A stretch of 64,000 nucleotides of DNA from Stictocephala bisonia (taxonomy: Eukaryota; Arthropoda; Insecta; Hemiptera; Membracidae), in assembly GCA_035578905.1 (NCBI GenBank), contig JAQJVL010000057.1, forward strand, positions 2,046,001 through 2,110,000, given 5' to 3'. Both the position numbers and the translations under genes were made by a program. This document shows positions 10,601 through 21,201 of the stretch, one piece after another. The stretch's first letter is position 1; every line of letters starts with the position of its first letter. Under the pieces are notes generated by a model that ran no database searches, was not told the origin of the DNA, and worked only from the letters and a program-made list of their open reading frames with translations.

Positions 10601-12658
10601 ATATTTTACATCTTCCCTATTAACCTGACACATGCATTTTTAAATTTTATTAAAAGTTTTAATAATTTGTATCCTAGTTAGAACAAAAAAGTACTGGTAT
10701 TTGAACTAATTCTCATTTTTCAAAAAAATTACACCACTATTACTCAAAAACTTCAAAATGTAGTATATTTATATTTAATTACGTGGTTGGTAGGAATGTT
10801 TTCTATAAGTTTTATAAATTTTAGAATTTTATCTTTTCAAGAAAAAACTTCTTAATTATTCCCTGAAACATTGATTTCTTGGCTTTTATAGGTAAAAATA
10901 TTAATTTCTTGGTCTTGTTATAACCTAACAATATTATCCTTATGATACATATTGTTAGGTTACGATACATTATTATTATATGCATAAGTAAATGAAGTGA
11001 TTTTATTTTGATTTAAATCTATTTTAAATTGATTTAATTTGATTTTAAATCACTGCATATGAAAGTAATGTATTATAACTATACAAGTCATAAAGACTAC
11101 ATAAAGACCAAGTAATTAATTTTACAACCTCTAGAAGCCTAGAAAACAATGGTTCAGGGAATTGATAAGAACTTTTTTCTGAAAAGTTAAAACTGTGAAA
11201 CTTATAAAACATTCCTATCAACTACGTATTAAAATATAAATGCAATACATTAACGTGATTTTTGGAAATAATGCTGTAAATTTTATGTACAGTGAAAACT
11301 AGTTCAAATCCCGGTACTTTTTTGTTCCAACTAGTATAAAAATGATTTAAACTTATTATAAAATTTAAAAATTCATTTGTCATGATGCAAACTTAAACAA
11401 GGAAAACAATGGTGTGATTGGAGTTTTCATAGGACAGTTAATTTTTTAGTAAGCAGTCTTCAAACTCAGTTGTACAAAATTTCTGCTCCAAGAGTAGGAG
11501 GGTTGTTTCCCTCTGTGAAAAACCTGTGAAAAACGCCAAAAACATAGGTCTTTTGCAACAATTTGTTTATAACAATAATCCTACAATAACACTTTATAAG
11601 TGTTATTTAAAATGTCAAGGCCTATTCTAGTGAACTATAAGTTATTTTTTGTAAAAACGTAAAAAAAATTTTCAATGCTTTTTTCACGGTTAAATATATG
11701 AAACTTTAAATGACATTCTTGATGATTTTATATTAAAAGTTTCAAATCAACTTATGGTCCTCTAAAATGGGCCTTCAATAATCATAATATGTTCACTATA
11801 ACTCATAATAATAATAAACACAAACCATGCAATTGAAATAGAAAAGCATATTTTGGCCAGCTGAAGGTAAAGTTGCATTGCTACCATAGAGCTGTATTGG
11901 CCTGTCAACCTTCCAGCATTGCCTTGCCGGTTTGAGAAACAGTCACCTTAGGATCATTGTTTCAGTTTATTCTAAACGTGATTGTTTTCCTTGTCCATTT
12001 TCCAACACAGTATTTTTATAAAACATTGTAAACTTGGTAAATTTCAATTAAATTTTACATTAAAATCAACACCAAAAATTCTTCATATGACAATAACTGA
12101 GATATTTAAAGAAATTGTTTTTAGGTTCGCTATAAATAACCTAGTATTAACAAATAAAATTTATCCACCAAAATAATTTACCTAACATAATCATAACTTA
12201 AAAACCTAACCCAACTGTTTTGTTAAATATCTCAGTTACTTTTTGTCATAGGTAGATTGGAGGAAAAACAACATAATATTAACAAGGTAATATAAAAAGA
12301 TTTTTTTATTTTCTTTAAAAAATTGTTATTTTTGCGGAAAAAATTCTTCAGATTTATGTTTGCGAGGTTAATATTGACTAGTTGATATAAAAATTGTAAA
12401 AATCGGGTAGAACCCTATATTCTATATTTACCAATATTTTTACTTATTCTTGGCCAAGAAAGATAAATAAAATGATATATTACAATCAGCTGTTTTTTGA
12501 GTGTATTAAATATTAAAATTTTATTCTATTTCAAACAGAAGAAACATAATGTTTTTATCTGTTCTCAGTTGACGGAGACTACTGCTGAGGCACATCTTCA
12601 AGACAAAGAAATTTCAAGGCTACGTCAAGAACTTTCCAGAATATCAACCTCAGCATAA
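4451..12658 (+). CDS. cby: Chibby, beta-catenin antagonist / ciliary base protein (3 coding exons)
   Basis: Joining 4451-4631, 7751-7866 and 12569-12658 gives 387 nt and a 128-aa protein, the usual length of animal Chibby (human about 126 aa). It opens with MPLF followed by SPKK and a basic stretch, the family N terminus, and has the conserved FADGEWIP block (residues about 53-60). A leucine heptad coiled coil from about 70 to 120 (QRLRQQVQRLEMENN, then LQLKTEILLDM) matches the dimerisation region. Chibby binds the C terminus of beta-catenin and blocks TCF-dependent transcription; in many animals it also acts at the ciliary transition zone/basal body, which in insects is the main known role. 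The start is the first in-frame ATG after a likely acceptor at 4397. Introns are 3119 and 4702 bp, in phases 1 and 0, and carry several transposons. Confidence 0.93.
4828..5264. mobile_element. non-autonomous DNA element with G-run interior, in cby intron 1
   Basis: The ends GGGGCCTAAATTAGGTAACA (left) and, reversed, AGACCCTAAATTACGTAATG (right) form an imperfect inverted repeat. Inside lie several runs of 5-17 G (for example near 4897-4913) and no reading frame. The target duplication is unclear, so the superfamily is not assigned. Confidence 0.5.
5562..5960. mobile_element. fold-back element copy A, right end missing, in cby intron 1
   Basis: Begins after TA with GTTGGAACAAAAAAGTACTG. The inner arms around GGCTTCTAGAGGTTGTAAAA (near 5645) and its reverse complement (near 5870) pair with each other. 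The outer right arm fades near 5960. It is related to the complete copy at 10677-11331. Confidence 0.65.
5961..7287. other. cby intron 1 sequence, nothing recognised
   Basis: AT-rich with scattered short repeats; no exon or clear element end. Confidence 0.4.
7288..7575 (+). repeat. SINE (head type 2 plus shared tail) in cby intron 1
   Basis: The head resembles the inverted copies at 48.4-49.2 kb and the copy at 56372. The tail carries GGCTATTGGGCTATTAATAA (7437-7456) and the CATCCACACTCATCC segment, which recur in four other repeats of this window. The A-rich end is decayed. Confidence 0.6.
7751..7866 (+). CDS. cby: cby coding exon 2
   Basis: The acceptor is TTGACAG/AA at 7750/7751 and the donor GATATG/gtaaaa at 7866/7867. 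It encodes residues 61-99, including the start of the coiled coil. The 116 nt plus the carried base restore phase 0. Confidence 0.9.
7867..8661. other. cby intron 2 sequence, nothing recognised
   Basis: A 79-codon frame (7999-8238) has no recognisable domain and no donor/acceptor context that fits cby. Confidence 0.4.
8662..9520 (-). mobile_element. internally deleted mariner-type transposon in cby intron 2
   Basis: Terminal inverted repeats TAGTCAAAAAGTTCCC (left) and, reversed, CAGTCAAAAAGTTCCC (right) are flanked by TA at 8660-8661 and 9521-9522, as expected for the IS630-Tc1-mariner superfamily. At 859 bp it is shorter than the usual roughly 1.3 kb. Transposase remnants run on the - strand. 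Confidence 0.85.
8915..9380 (-). pseudogene. mariner transposase remnant
   Basis: Read on the - strand, the N-terminal helix-turn-helix segment (IKFCFKTSSGTLEIS..., ending FYERHKRFH) is followed by SRSGRPTT, the usual linker. After a deletion come the catalytic blocks LLHDNTPAH and LEHPPYSLDLIPADF in shifted frames with stop codons. The order and motifs are those of mariner (D,D34D) transposases. The middle of the gene is lost and it cannot encode an enzyme. Confidence 0.8.
9521..10674. other. cby intron 2 sequence, nothing recognised
   Basis: A short direct repeat (TACAGCTG followed by GAGTT, near 9826 and 9850) is the only structure noted. Confidence 0.4.
10677..11331. mobile_element. fold-back MITE copy B, complete, in cby intron 2
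   Basis: TA at 10675-10676 and 11332-11333 flanks a 655-bp element whose two halves are imperfect reverse complements over nearly 330 bp each. The ends are GTTAGAACAAAAAAGTAC and, reversed, GTTGGAACAAAAAAGTAC. The TA duplication suggests a Tc1/mariner-type MITE. It has no coding sequence. Confidence 0.75.
11334..12568. other. cby intron 2 sequence, nothing recognised
   Basis: AT-rich with no clear repeat ends or exon-like frame. Confidence 0.4.
12569..12658 (+). CDS. cby: cby coding exon 3
   Basis: The acceptor is TTCTCAG/TTG at 12568/12569. It encodes the last 29 residues (LTETTAEAHL... to STSA) and a TAA at 12656-12658. The sequence resembles the ESTAESHL-type C-terminal half of other Chibby proteins. 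Confidence 0.9.
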   Translation: MTETTAEAHLQDKEISRLRQELSRISTSA

Positions 12659-12753
12659 GCCAAGCATTAATTCCAGCAACAACTTAAGTCAAAGTTGTGT
12701 GATATTTTTTTAAGTTAAATGTATTAAGACAGTCAGTACAGTACCTGTTAAAA

Positions 12754-12759
12754 AATAAA
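12754..12759 (+). promoter_or_regulatory. cby: AATAAA poly(A) signal of cby
   Basis: AATAAA lies 96 nt after the stop codon, in an otherwise plain 3' flank, just before a piggyBac-like insertion at 12812. Confidence 0.6.
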
Positions 12760-12811
12760 CCGTCCAGTAATTAAATCAAATATTTATATGCTGTGACTTA
12801 TTTCTCCTTAA

Positions 12812-13488
12812 CCCTACAACTGGCCAGTATTCCTACCTGGACTGGCCACCCTTTTTGGCAAAATGTAGGCGTATGAATAAACATCTCTAAAATCTATAAA
12901 TGTTGTCCAAATTTTATAATTTTTATGTCATTTACTTAGAAAATGTCACTTATTATTGTAAAACATAAGAAATGTGTAAATAAATATTTTAAAAATATTA
13001 TATACATACATAAATTTTGTGTATAAAAAACTAAAAATATTTTTCAGATATTCCGTCCTACAGACAAAATTTTTTTGGGTAAACAAAAAATCCAAAATAT
13101 ACAAAATGTTCCAAATTTTATACTTATTCCAAAAATATATAGGTTTATTACCCTTTTTATTTAGTTTTGAGTGTTGTAACACTTGTTATCTCTATTATCG
13201 CACCCTGTATGTACTACCTATTCATATACTGCTGCAGTTGTCGTAACATACTTGTCAAAGAGAATCAAAATAAAATTATTAAAAAGTTGTTATAAACTAA
13301 CAAATTATATATTATATGAAAGATAAAGTATTCTTCTTTCTATAAATATCAATATTAACACCGCCACAACTATTTTATATGTTTAAAATATCGAAATAAT
13401 GACGACTGTCTTTGTCGCCCGATATCGGGCGTTGCCAGTCGTACGGCAGGCGTTGGCGCCCGATATTGGGCGTTGGCCAGGGACTGGG
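12812..13488. mobile_element. piggyBac-like non-autonomous element 1
   Basis: TTAA at 12808-12811 and 13489-13492 flanks a 677-bp element. The ends CCCTACAACTGGCCA and, reversed, CCCAGTCCCTGGCCA match over most positions. Two GC-rich palindromes built on GCCCGATATCGGGC lie close to the right end (13417-13470). No transposase sequence remains. It sits just past the cby poly(A) signal. Confidence 0.75.
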
Positions 13489-13769
13489 TTAATTTAATAA
13501 TAATTATTGATAATTATTGTGAATAAATTATTTCATAATACAGTTGGCTATTCAGTAATGTGGTTGTTGTTTGAAGTTGATTAATCTCTGCAACTTGCTA
13601 CTCAATGTTGTAAATGTTGAGTGTGTTGATCTACACAGAATTGTCAACCCCTGGAACTCAATTGTACATTTAATATATTGTACAGACATTCTAGAACATT
13701 TTTTCAATTCAAATTGTTATCATTATAGGATCTATATACTGTACAGAGATAATAACAATTGTTTCTTTG

Positions 13770-15245
13770 ATTAATAATAAATAAATAAATAAATAAATGA
13801 TTTATTGCGTAGAACATAGTAAAAATATGCATTGCAATCGTCAAGCTATCCATTATTGCTATTCGCTATTGTTTAGCCATTCATTCTTCCATCGAGATCC
13901 CTTTCAAACATACAAAACACGTTAATACACGCATTCATCTCATAAACCCACTCAGTAGCCTAACCCAATAAATTTCGCTAGGTCTCCCAGTTGTGTGCCA
14001 TAAATTCGTCTAAGCTGTAGAATGCCTCTGCAATCAGCTTTGCTTTTAGACGAGATTTAAACGCCTTCAGTGTGGGGGCACTTTTAATTGAATTTGGCAA
14101 TTTGTTGACAAATTTTACTCCTGCCTGTACAGGCAGTCGCTCATAAACTACCGTTCTGTGCCTCCCAGAACGGTAGTCGCCCCTGCCTCTAGTGTCATAA
14201 GAGTGTATGTCGCAACCTCTTATAGCATGACATTTTGATTTGAAAAAGAGACAAGTTTCCAAGATGTAGAGGCAGAGTAATGTCAACAAATTCAGATTTT
14301 TGAATACTGGCTTACACGACTCTCTTTGTTTCAATTTTGCAATTGTTCGCAACGCTCTTTTTTGGAGGATGAAAACTCTTGAGAGGTTTGAGTTTGAGCA
14401 TCCACCCCACACAGTCAGTCCGTAGGAGAGATGAGGGTAGATGACTCCGTAGTACGCCGTCATCAGAACCTGAGTCGGGCAGTACTCTGATAGTTCTCTC
14501 AAGACATAAATTCCTGAGGAAAGTTTTGAGCAAACATGGTCTACATGGCAATCCCACGTCAAACCTTTATCAAGATGTATTCCGAGGAATTTGGTTGTGT
14601 AGACCTCTTCGATCTCAGTTCCATCTAACATGACCGCTAGACTGTCTAAGTCTTTTTGGTGCAAAGAGAATTTAATGAAATTTGATTTTGTTGGATTGGT
14701 TTTGAGGTTGAGCTCGTTGAAATGTTGAATGGTGCTGTTGAGCTCCACGAGAGCAATTTGCTCGAGTTCTTTTATTGAGTTCGCTTTCAGACAGAGAGTC
14801 GTGTCATCTGCGTACTGAACAATGTGTCCGTTTTGTACAGATGTGCCAACATCATTGACGTAGATTAAGAAGAGAAGCGGACTAAGTATGGACCCCTGCG
14901 GAACTCCATAGTTCAGTCGCCTCTCTCTCGATCTAGCGTCAGATATTCCAACGAATTGCGTTCTATTACTGAGATACGATTCAAGCCACCTGAAGGGCAC
15001 TCCCCGTATCCCGTAATATTCCAGTTTGTGAAGAAGTGAAGTGTGATCAACACAGTCGAAGGCTTTTGACAAGTCGAGAAATACACTTAGTGTCTCTCTT
15101 CGACCTTCAATTCCCTCTGTTATCATCTCGTATTCTACAGCAGTTGCTTCACAGACCATTTCAACTAAAGAATCTCTAACTCTGGTCAATTCAAGAAAAT
15201 CTATATTCTCCTTTACAAATATACAAACTATGAAATCAACTGATC
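13770..15245 (-). mobile_element. 5'-truncated LINE, jockey/BS-like, with long open RT frame
   Basis: The 3' end is an (AAAT)n tail at about 13770-13798 (reading - strand). The element enters reverse transcriptase without any endonuclease upstream, as in a 5'-truncated insertion. Its 5' boundary, near 15245, abuts another LINE tail. Confidence 0.8.
13978..15245 (-). pseudogene. LINE ORF2 fragment: reverse transcriptase and C-terminal domain
   Basis: The frame is open for over 400 codons. RT motifs are in order: TLSVFLDLSKAFDCVDH (motif A), GVPQGSILSPLLFLIYVND (motif B region) and the catalytic YADDTTL. These are followed by the thumb-like FLGIHLDKGLTWDCHVDHV and the LQKRALRTIAKLKQRESC block of jockey/BS-type LINEs. 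The frame continues upstream to 15408, but residues there derive from a second LINE tail. It lacks the endonuclease and ORF1, so it is not autonomous. The unbroken frame points to a fairly recent insertion. Confidence 0.85.
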
Positions 15246-15420
15246 CATTCTTAGATATTAATAAATAAATAAATATAATTTTATTGTCATTAAACTTTAC
15301 AGCAACAGACAATGTCAGGTTACAAATATTTACAAATGTACAACAAATTGTATATTGTAGACAGACTGCCTTTGGTTGCCTCTTCAAACTTTGCTGCAGG
15401 TTTAACATAACCTAATATGT
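15246..15420 (-). repeat. 3' end of a second LINE (AAAT tail)
   Basis: A second (AAAT)n tract at about 15259-15276 followed by sequence like the 3' UTR near 13.8 kb marks another truncated copy in the same orientation. Confidence 0.5.
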
Positions 15421-15867
15421 TATAAGAGCATTCTTGTGACCTGCTTGCAAGTGTAGATGGAACATGCCTACTTTGGCTGTCAGAATAAATAGTCACGTTT
15501 GATACAACTTCTCTTGGTAATGTAGGCTTAGGCCTAGTTGATTTTATATGTTTAGGCCTGCTGATGTGATCAAGGTTCGGCTGAAACTTGTGTTAGATTC
15601 ACCTATGTTAAGGCCTGTGAATCTAACACAACGTGAAAAATAAATATAGAGTGCTCATTTTCAGTTCCTAATATACTATACTGTATCTATTGAATAAAGG
15701 GGGGAAATCATTCTCAAATTTAACTTGGCATTGAGCGTTACCTTTCTTTTTAGACTTAATTATTTTCCATTCAGAGCTAGTATTAGAAATTACACTGTTA
15801 TAACTACCTCTTTTGGAATTACTTAGAGGAACCTGGATGGAGAGGCTTAGAGGGCGTGTCCTTCATC
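15421..15867. other. sequence upstream of the outer LINE, nothing certain
   Basis: May be the 5' UTR of the LINE that follows. An inverted AGGCCTGNNNNTCTAACAC-like pair lies near 15595-15630. Confidence 0.3.
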
Positions 15868-16561
15868 ATGGATACCCTAAATGAAGTGTGTACAATTCTG
15901 TTAATTTAAATGAAGTAGTTCAGAATGTAGCTATTAATTTGATTTCTGTAGTAAGTTAGTCCCTAATTGTCCTGAAATTAATTTCAATGTCGTTTTAAGT
16001 ACAGTAGCCAAGCTAATTAAATTTATTGACAACCTTTTTGAGGAGAATTTGTCAAAATCTGCTCTAAATGATACCTTAAAAAGTGAAATAGTTCTTATTT
16101 CTGACAAATTAATTAGTGAACAGGATAATCGAATGAAAGAGGCTACAATTTCTTTCACATGACTGACGATAGCACCACTCACTAGAGTGTTGTTTATTGA
16201 CTATTAAGTTAAAGTAGCTTATCATTTTGACTCCGCTGGCAGATTTAACGTTCCATATGCTAAAAAAACTGCTGTAAAGTTTAATATATCTCCTGATAAA
16301 TTTGTTGAAATGTCTTTGAAATGCCACCAAAAAAAAAAAACTTTGAGTTTGGGTTGAATATAGTTGTCAACTTAAATCTCAACCTACAATTTTATATATT
16401 AACTAAAGTTTAAAGTAACTTCAAGACTGGTTTACCTCATATTGTAATGTTGACAAGCCTGCGTTACCTTCCACCCAACCAGTCACAGTACAAGATAGTC
16501 ACCCCAGTATTGTGGTCAAAAGTCATGTTAAGCTAGTTATTAAAAAAGTAGCAAATAACGA

Positions 16562-17238
16562 GTGGAAAGTAACAAAAAGAGTCCTAAATCTGTAGTAGTG
16601 CAGAATGATATCCACTTGCAGAATATGTTTTCTATTCATTTACCTGACGATCTCTCTGTAAGTAATATAGCATATCCACACACTCAATCATCGTATACTG
16701 GGTCTGCGAGTGCTAGTGTCAGTAAAAAATCTTTACTTAGACAGGTCAAACTCATTAGCTGTGAAGTGAAACGTAAAGTTGTGTTACTCGCTGACAGTTA
16801 TGAGAGGGGACCGAGTAGCATGCTGCAAGATAAACTTGAAAGTGACGTGTCTGTCACTGGTATTGTTAAACCTGGTGCGTTGTTTGAGAGTGTGGCCCAG
16901 GTTAATAACTCAGTTAAGTTGTTATGTACATACGATGTCTGTGCTGGAACAAATAGTGCTTCTGATCGATTGTGGGAGGTAACCGATTTCTTAAAATCTT
17001 GTTTGCAGGATTCAAAGCGTACAAATGTTGTAATTGTTGGAGTACCAAAGACATTCGATCATATTGATGTAAATGCTAATATTACCAAATTTTATAACAC
17101 TGTCCGGCTACTTATTTCTGCCCAAGAACATGCCGTCTATGTCTCTCTTCACAAATGTCTGAGGCATTGGTTCACCAGCCACAGCCTTCATTTTAACGAG
17201 CTTGGTAAGCGCAGCGTAACTAAGCTTATTTATGAAAT
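16562..17238 (+). pseudogene. LINE ORF1 with SGNH/GDSL esterase-like domain
   Basis: The block KVVLLADSYERGPSSMLQDK carries the serine block of the SGNH fold (D-S at the position of the catalytic Ser), and SLHFNELGK matches the C-terminal H-x-N/G block seen in ORF1 proteins of several insect LINE families. The usual H-G of DSHGRG-type copies is replaced by Y-E, and the central GxNx block is damaged (AGTNSASD). The frame runs past 17238 into the RTE insertion, so residues after LIYEIT are foreign. Confidence 0.7.
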
Positions 17239-18613
17239 TACCTTACCTACCTTACCTCCTTGGCCATTGAAACCCCAGTTGGTTTTTGGCCTCGCCAACA
17301 ATGCCTCTCCATTCTGCTCTGTTCTTTGCTGCCTCAGGTGTAGTCCCCAATTTGTAAATATCTTTGAGGACCTGATCTCTCCATCTAAGTCTTGGCCTGC
17401 CAAGGGGTCTTCTGCCGTCTGGGTTCGATCGTTCAATATAATTAATAATGGAGGTATTTTCTCGCCTCCACACATGTCCAGCCCACCTTAGTCTTCTACT
17501 TTTCACTAATGCTACTATATCTGGGTGAGTGTATAATTCTCTTAATTCTCTGTTCTTTCTTATTCTCCAAACATCTCCTTCGCATACTGGACCAAACACT
17601 TTTCTTAATACTCTATTTTCAAATACAATAAGCTTCTTCTCATATTCCTTTGTCAGTGTCCATGTTTCAGCTCCATATAGTAACACAGGGAGGACTAGTG
17701 TATGGTAGATTTTGATCTTAGTTTTCCTAGACAATATTTTGGATTTAAGTAATTTCTCTACTGCCCAGTAGGTCCTAGAGGCTAAGACTAGTCTATTTTG
17801 AATTTCGTTTTCCTCTTTTATGTTTTGTGCTAGCTTTATGCCAAGGTATTTAAACTCTTCGACTTTTTCGAATTCCCACTTGTCCACTTTAATATTTTGT
17901 ATTCTATTCATTCTCTGTCTTCTGGTTATATGCATATATTTTGTCTTATCCTGGTTTATTTCTAATCCCACCTTTCTGGTTTCTTGAATGAGCACTTTTG
18001 CTAAATTTTCCAGATCTGTTCTACTTTCAGCAAGAAGAGCAACGTCATCCGCAAAAGCTAATACATTTACTTTTGATCCAACATAGATCCCAGCTCTTAA
18101 ATCTTTTGTCTTCCTGAGTGCATCTTCTAAGACTAGGTTAAAGAGTAGAGGGGATATCCCATCACCTTGACGAACTCCTGTATTAACTTCAAAGTCCTCT
18201 GTATATTCTCCATTTACCTTCACTTTACATCTTGATTTATCTATACATATTTGTGTCAATTTTATAAGCTTATCTGGGATGCCAAACATTTGCATTTTTT
18301 CATACATTTTCATCCTATTTATGCTGTCATACGCTTTTTGAAAATCTATAAATAATAGGTGAACATCCTTATTAAACTCCCAATATTTTGAGAGAGATTG
18401 TTTTATGGCAAATATTTGGTCTATAGTAGAGCGACCTTGAACAAATCCTGCTTGGTGGTCTTTAATATTTTCTTCTATATACTCTTTCAGTCTATTTAAG
18501 AGGATTTTTGATAGTACTTTATATGCTGAACTTAGAAGAGAAATACCTCTATAATTTTTGCATAATAATTTATTTCTGAAATAGTACAGGTTAATGTAGT
18601 AAACATATTTCAT
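17239..18613 (-). mobile_element. RTE-clade LINE, 5'-truncated, inserted in the outer LINE
   Basis: The 3' end is a short GGTAA/GGTAG tandem tail (about 17239-17258, read on - strand), typical of RTE elements, which end in simple repeats rather than poly(A). The 5' end at about 18613 falls within the RT domain. Confidence 0.8.
17252..18613 (-). pseudogene. RTE-type reverse transcriptase, open but 5'-truncated
   Basis: Uninterrupted over 453 codons. Motifs in order: NYRGISLLSSAYKVLSKIL at the truncation edge, AGFVQGRSTIDQIF, the motif A region LLFIDFQKAYDSI, GVRQGDGISPLLFNLVLED (motif B), and catalytic FADDVALLAES. These are followed by LGLEINQDKTK-type thumb sequence and the C-terminal RRLRWAGHVWRR and GRPRLRWRDQV blocks common in RTE-type elements. 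The endonuclease is absent. The clean frame suggests a younger insertion than its host LINE. Confidence 0.88.
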
Positions 18614-18667
18614 TTAGCGTGAACAAACAAATAACCAAGAAACTTTGCGCCAGGTTTGTCGTCAAAG

Positions 18668-19036
18668 ATGGAGACCATAACTCATGCTAGAGATGTCACT
18701 GTAAATCCAACACGTCCCAACTCGATTAGTTTCTTTCATCAGAATATTTGTGAGATGAAGACTAAACAGAAGCTCCTTGAAATACACACTGAATTAGAAT
18801 CAGTAGATATATTGTGCATATCTGAGCACAATTTATCAGAGTTCCTTGCTTTGGCGTACCCTAATTATATAAAAGTGTCAACCTTCTGTAAACTGTTTAA
18901 ACAAAGAGGTGGTATCTGCATTTTAGCCAGAGAAGGTCTTGAAGTTGACCTGGTTGATGTTTCTCAATATGCTGCTGAGCTTACTTGTCAGCTGGCAGCA
19001 GCAAAGTTATATAAGGAACCCTCAAGAAGTAGTTGA
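18668..19036 (+). pseudogene. outer LINE ORF2 N terminus (endonuclease start)
   Basis: After ATG at 18668 the frame reads ISFFHQNICEMKTK... and VDILCISEHNL, the opening of an apurinic-type (exonuclease-endonuclease-phosphatase) LINE endonuclease. It then jumps near 19000 to sequence much further into ORF2, so most of the endonuclease is deleted. Confidence 0.75.
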
Positions 19037-19388
19037 TACATTTTGTGATTTCTTTTCATCAGCAGGACATATGCTGGATGAGGATATTTCAGCTTCTCCT
19101 GAATTTTTTAATCACATGGGTTCTTGTGTTTATTACTTGTTCCTTGACCTTGACTCTGAGCATGAAGTCAATTACATCGTCTGACAGATGAAATCAAAAA
19201 CATCTTCAGAACTGGATAACATCTCACCCAAAATCTTGAAAGAGTTTTGGTGAGAATTGATATATTGGCTCCAATTCTTACGTATCTCATTCGAAAGCGG
19301 CATATTTCTTGAAATCTAGGAAAATGCTATTACTCATCCTATTCACAAGAAAGGATGTAAAACAGACTGCTATCAGTACAGGCACATC

Positions 19389-20460
19389 TTGCTGACTCCC
19401 ACTTTTTCCAAGGTCTTAGACAAGTTGTTTGTGAAGAGACTTTTAGATTTCTTACTGAGAAACAACATCATGATGGCTTGTCAATTTGGGTTTACTAAGA
19501 GTAGATCAACTGATGACGCAATACAGTCTTTGATATCAGTCATTGTGAGAGATATTGATGCCAGGAATGTAAGCCTTTGTGTTTTTATTGACCTCACCAA
19601 GGCGTTTGACTTGATAAACCATAAAAGTCTATTATGCGTAAGCTCTTCCTCGTTGGCGTGAGAGATCCTGATCATTTGTGGGTCTCTTCTTTTCTTGCTG
19701 AGAGAAGTGGATCTGTACAACTTCTTCAGTTTGAAGATGAGAATGGGTTCCTTAGAAATATGAAGTCTCGTCAATCGTTGATTGATGTTGAAGTGCCACG
19801 AGGCTCTGTACTTGGGCCGCTCCTCTTTCTGCTGTTCATGAATGATTTGCCTCTGGGAATTCGCCAGTCTGCTTTGTCTGTTTGCGGATGACACGTCTCT
19901 TGCCGTTGGAGCTCCTGACCATTTGCAGCTGAAAAAAAGCCCATTATGAAATAAATTATGTCATGCAATGGTTTCATAACAATAAGCTTTCAATAAATCT
20001 TCCAAAGACTAATTAAATAAATTTTAGAATCTTTGACTCATCTAAAAAAGTTGACGTAATGACAGTTAATGTTTCGAAATTGAAACTCTGTTATGAGACT
20101 ACATTTCTAGGTATTGTCATGGACAATCACTTGAAATTACATAGTCACATTTAAATTGTCTGTAAAAAATTGCTTCAGGTATTTTTGTTATCGGTCGCCT
20201 TTCGAAATGTGCGACATCCCTCTTTTCGTAACTCCATATTACGGGTTGGTTTTCCCTCATTTATGTTATGAGGTAACTATTTGGGGCATTGAAAGTAAAC
20301 AGACTAAGTTTTTGTTTACGCTTCAAAAGAAAGACGTAAGAGCAGTTTTCAAACTAAATTATCGAAACTCCTGCAGGCAAATCTTTAAAATCAATAAAAT
20401 ATTTACCTTCCCCTGTTTATATATTTTTCAGTGTCTAATTTTTCTTAATAAAACACTTTA
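19389..20460 (+). pseudogene. outer LINE RT and C-terminal remnants
   Basis: Pieces in different frames: FGFTKSRSTDDAI and VFIDLTKAFDLINHKSLL (motif A, near 19480-19630), RGSVLGPLLFLLFMNDLP (motif B, near 19798), then ADDTSLAVGAP (catalytic DD, near 19883) one frame away. The C-terminal TPYYGLVFPHLCYEVTIWG block is near 20229. Several frameshifts and stops are present. Confidence 0.75.
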
Positions 20461-20844
20461 ATTCATTAATAAATAACGTGTCTCATCAATAAAGCCAGCG
20501 AAACAAACATAAATTGCCAATTCATCATCACAAAACCGCTTTCTTTGAACAACATTTAGATTATGCAGGCGTTTCAATTTACAGTTCTTTGCCTGATGAC
20601 ATCAGAGAGAAGAGCTGTGGTCGGGCTTTTGAGAGCTAGGAAGGTGAGAGGGTTCTTGATGGACGGTGCCTTCTACACTGTTGAGGAGTATTGTACAGCC
20701 AGTAGATATTAGTAATTAAATATACTTATTAATTTGTGTATATATCTTGAATTGTCTTATTCAATTTTATGTAGATTTCTATACTTGACTTCTACATGTA
20801 AAACAATGTTATCTATGGAATAAAGAGTTTTGAATTGAGTTGTT

Positions 20845-21014
20845 CTTTTTGATAAACTGTTTGCCAAGATTAGCACTAAACTCAGGCGACATTCAAAAGA
20901 TTGATGACCAATGGAGAATGCTCACAGGCTGGGATTTCTCTCAGAATATTAACATGGAAATAGATCAATTCTGGTCTAAAGTTAAGAAAACGAGAAATTT
21001 GTTTTTTTAATCTG
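20845..21014 (+). pseudogene. hAT transposase fragment, left part
   Basis: One + frame reads SGDIQKIDDQWRMLTGW then IDQFWSKVKKTRNLFF, resembling the region just before the C-terminal dimerisation block of hAT-type transposases. It stops at a T run, where the LINE at 21015 begins. The rest of the domain continues at 22962. Confidence 0.65.
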
Positions 21015-21201
21015 TTTAAATTAGGTTTTTTAAATACAAATACAAATACAAATATCTTTATTGCCATCAAACAAAGTAACTTGCATTAGCAATCGTCTTT
21101 ACAAGAATCTATTTAAAAGCTATAAACACATTTCTTATCAAAATAATCCTTAACACTATAAAAGCTATTTTTAAGGAGGAAACTTTTCACATTTCTTTTA
21201 A

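Larger units (their letters stand above)
15868..20840 (+). mobile_element. outer LINE (jockey/BS-like), nearly full length, split by an RTE element
   Basis: In + orientation come an ORF1 N-terminal remnant (about 15868-16330), the ORF1 esterase-like domain (16562-17238), a foreign - strand RTE insertion (17239-18613), the ORF2 endonuclease start (18668-19030), and RT and C-terminal pieces with frameshifts (19389-20460). A 3' end with GGAATAAAGAG lies near 20818. Many stops and frameshifts show that it is dead. Confidence 0.8.

Noticed and set aside
17276..17475. + strand frames overlapping the RTE element, including the last third of the 309-codon frame from 16562
   Set aside because: They are antisense shadows of the RTE reverse transcriptase; the real ORF1 part ends near 17238.
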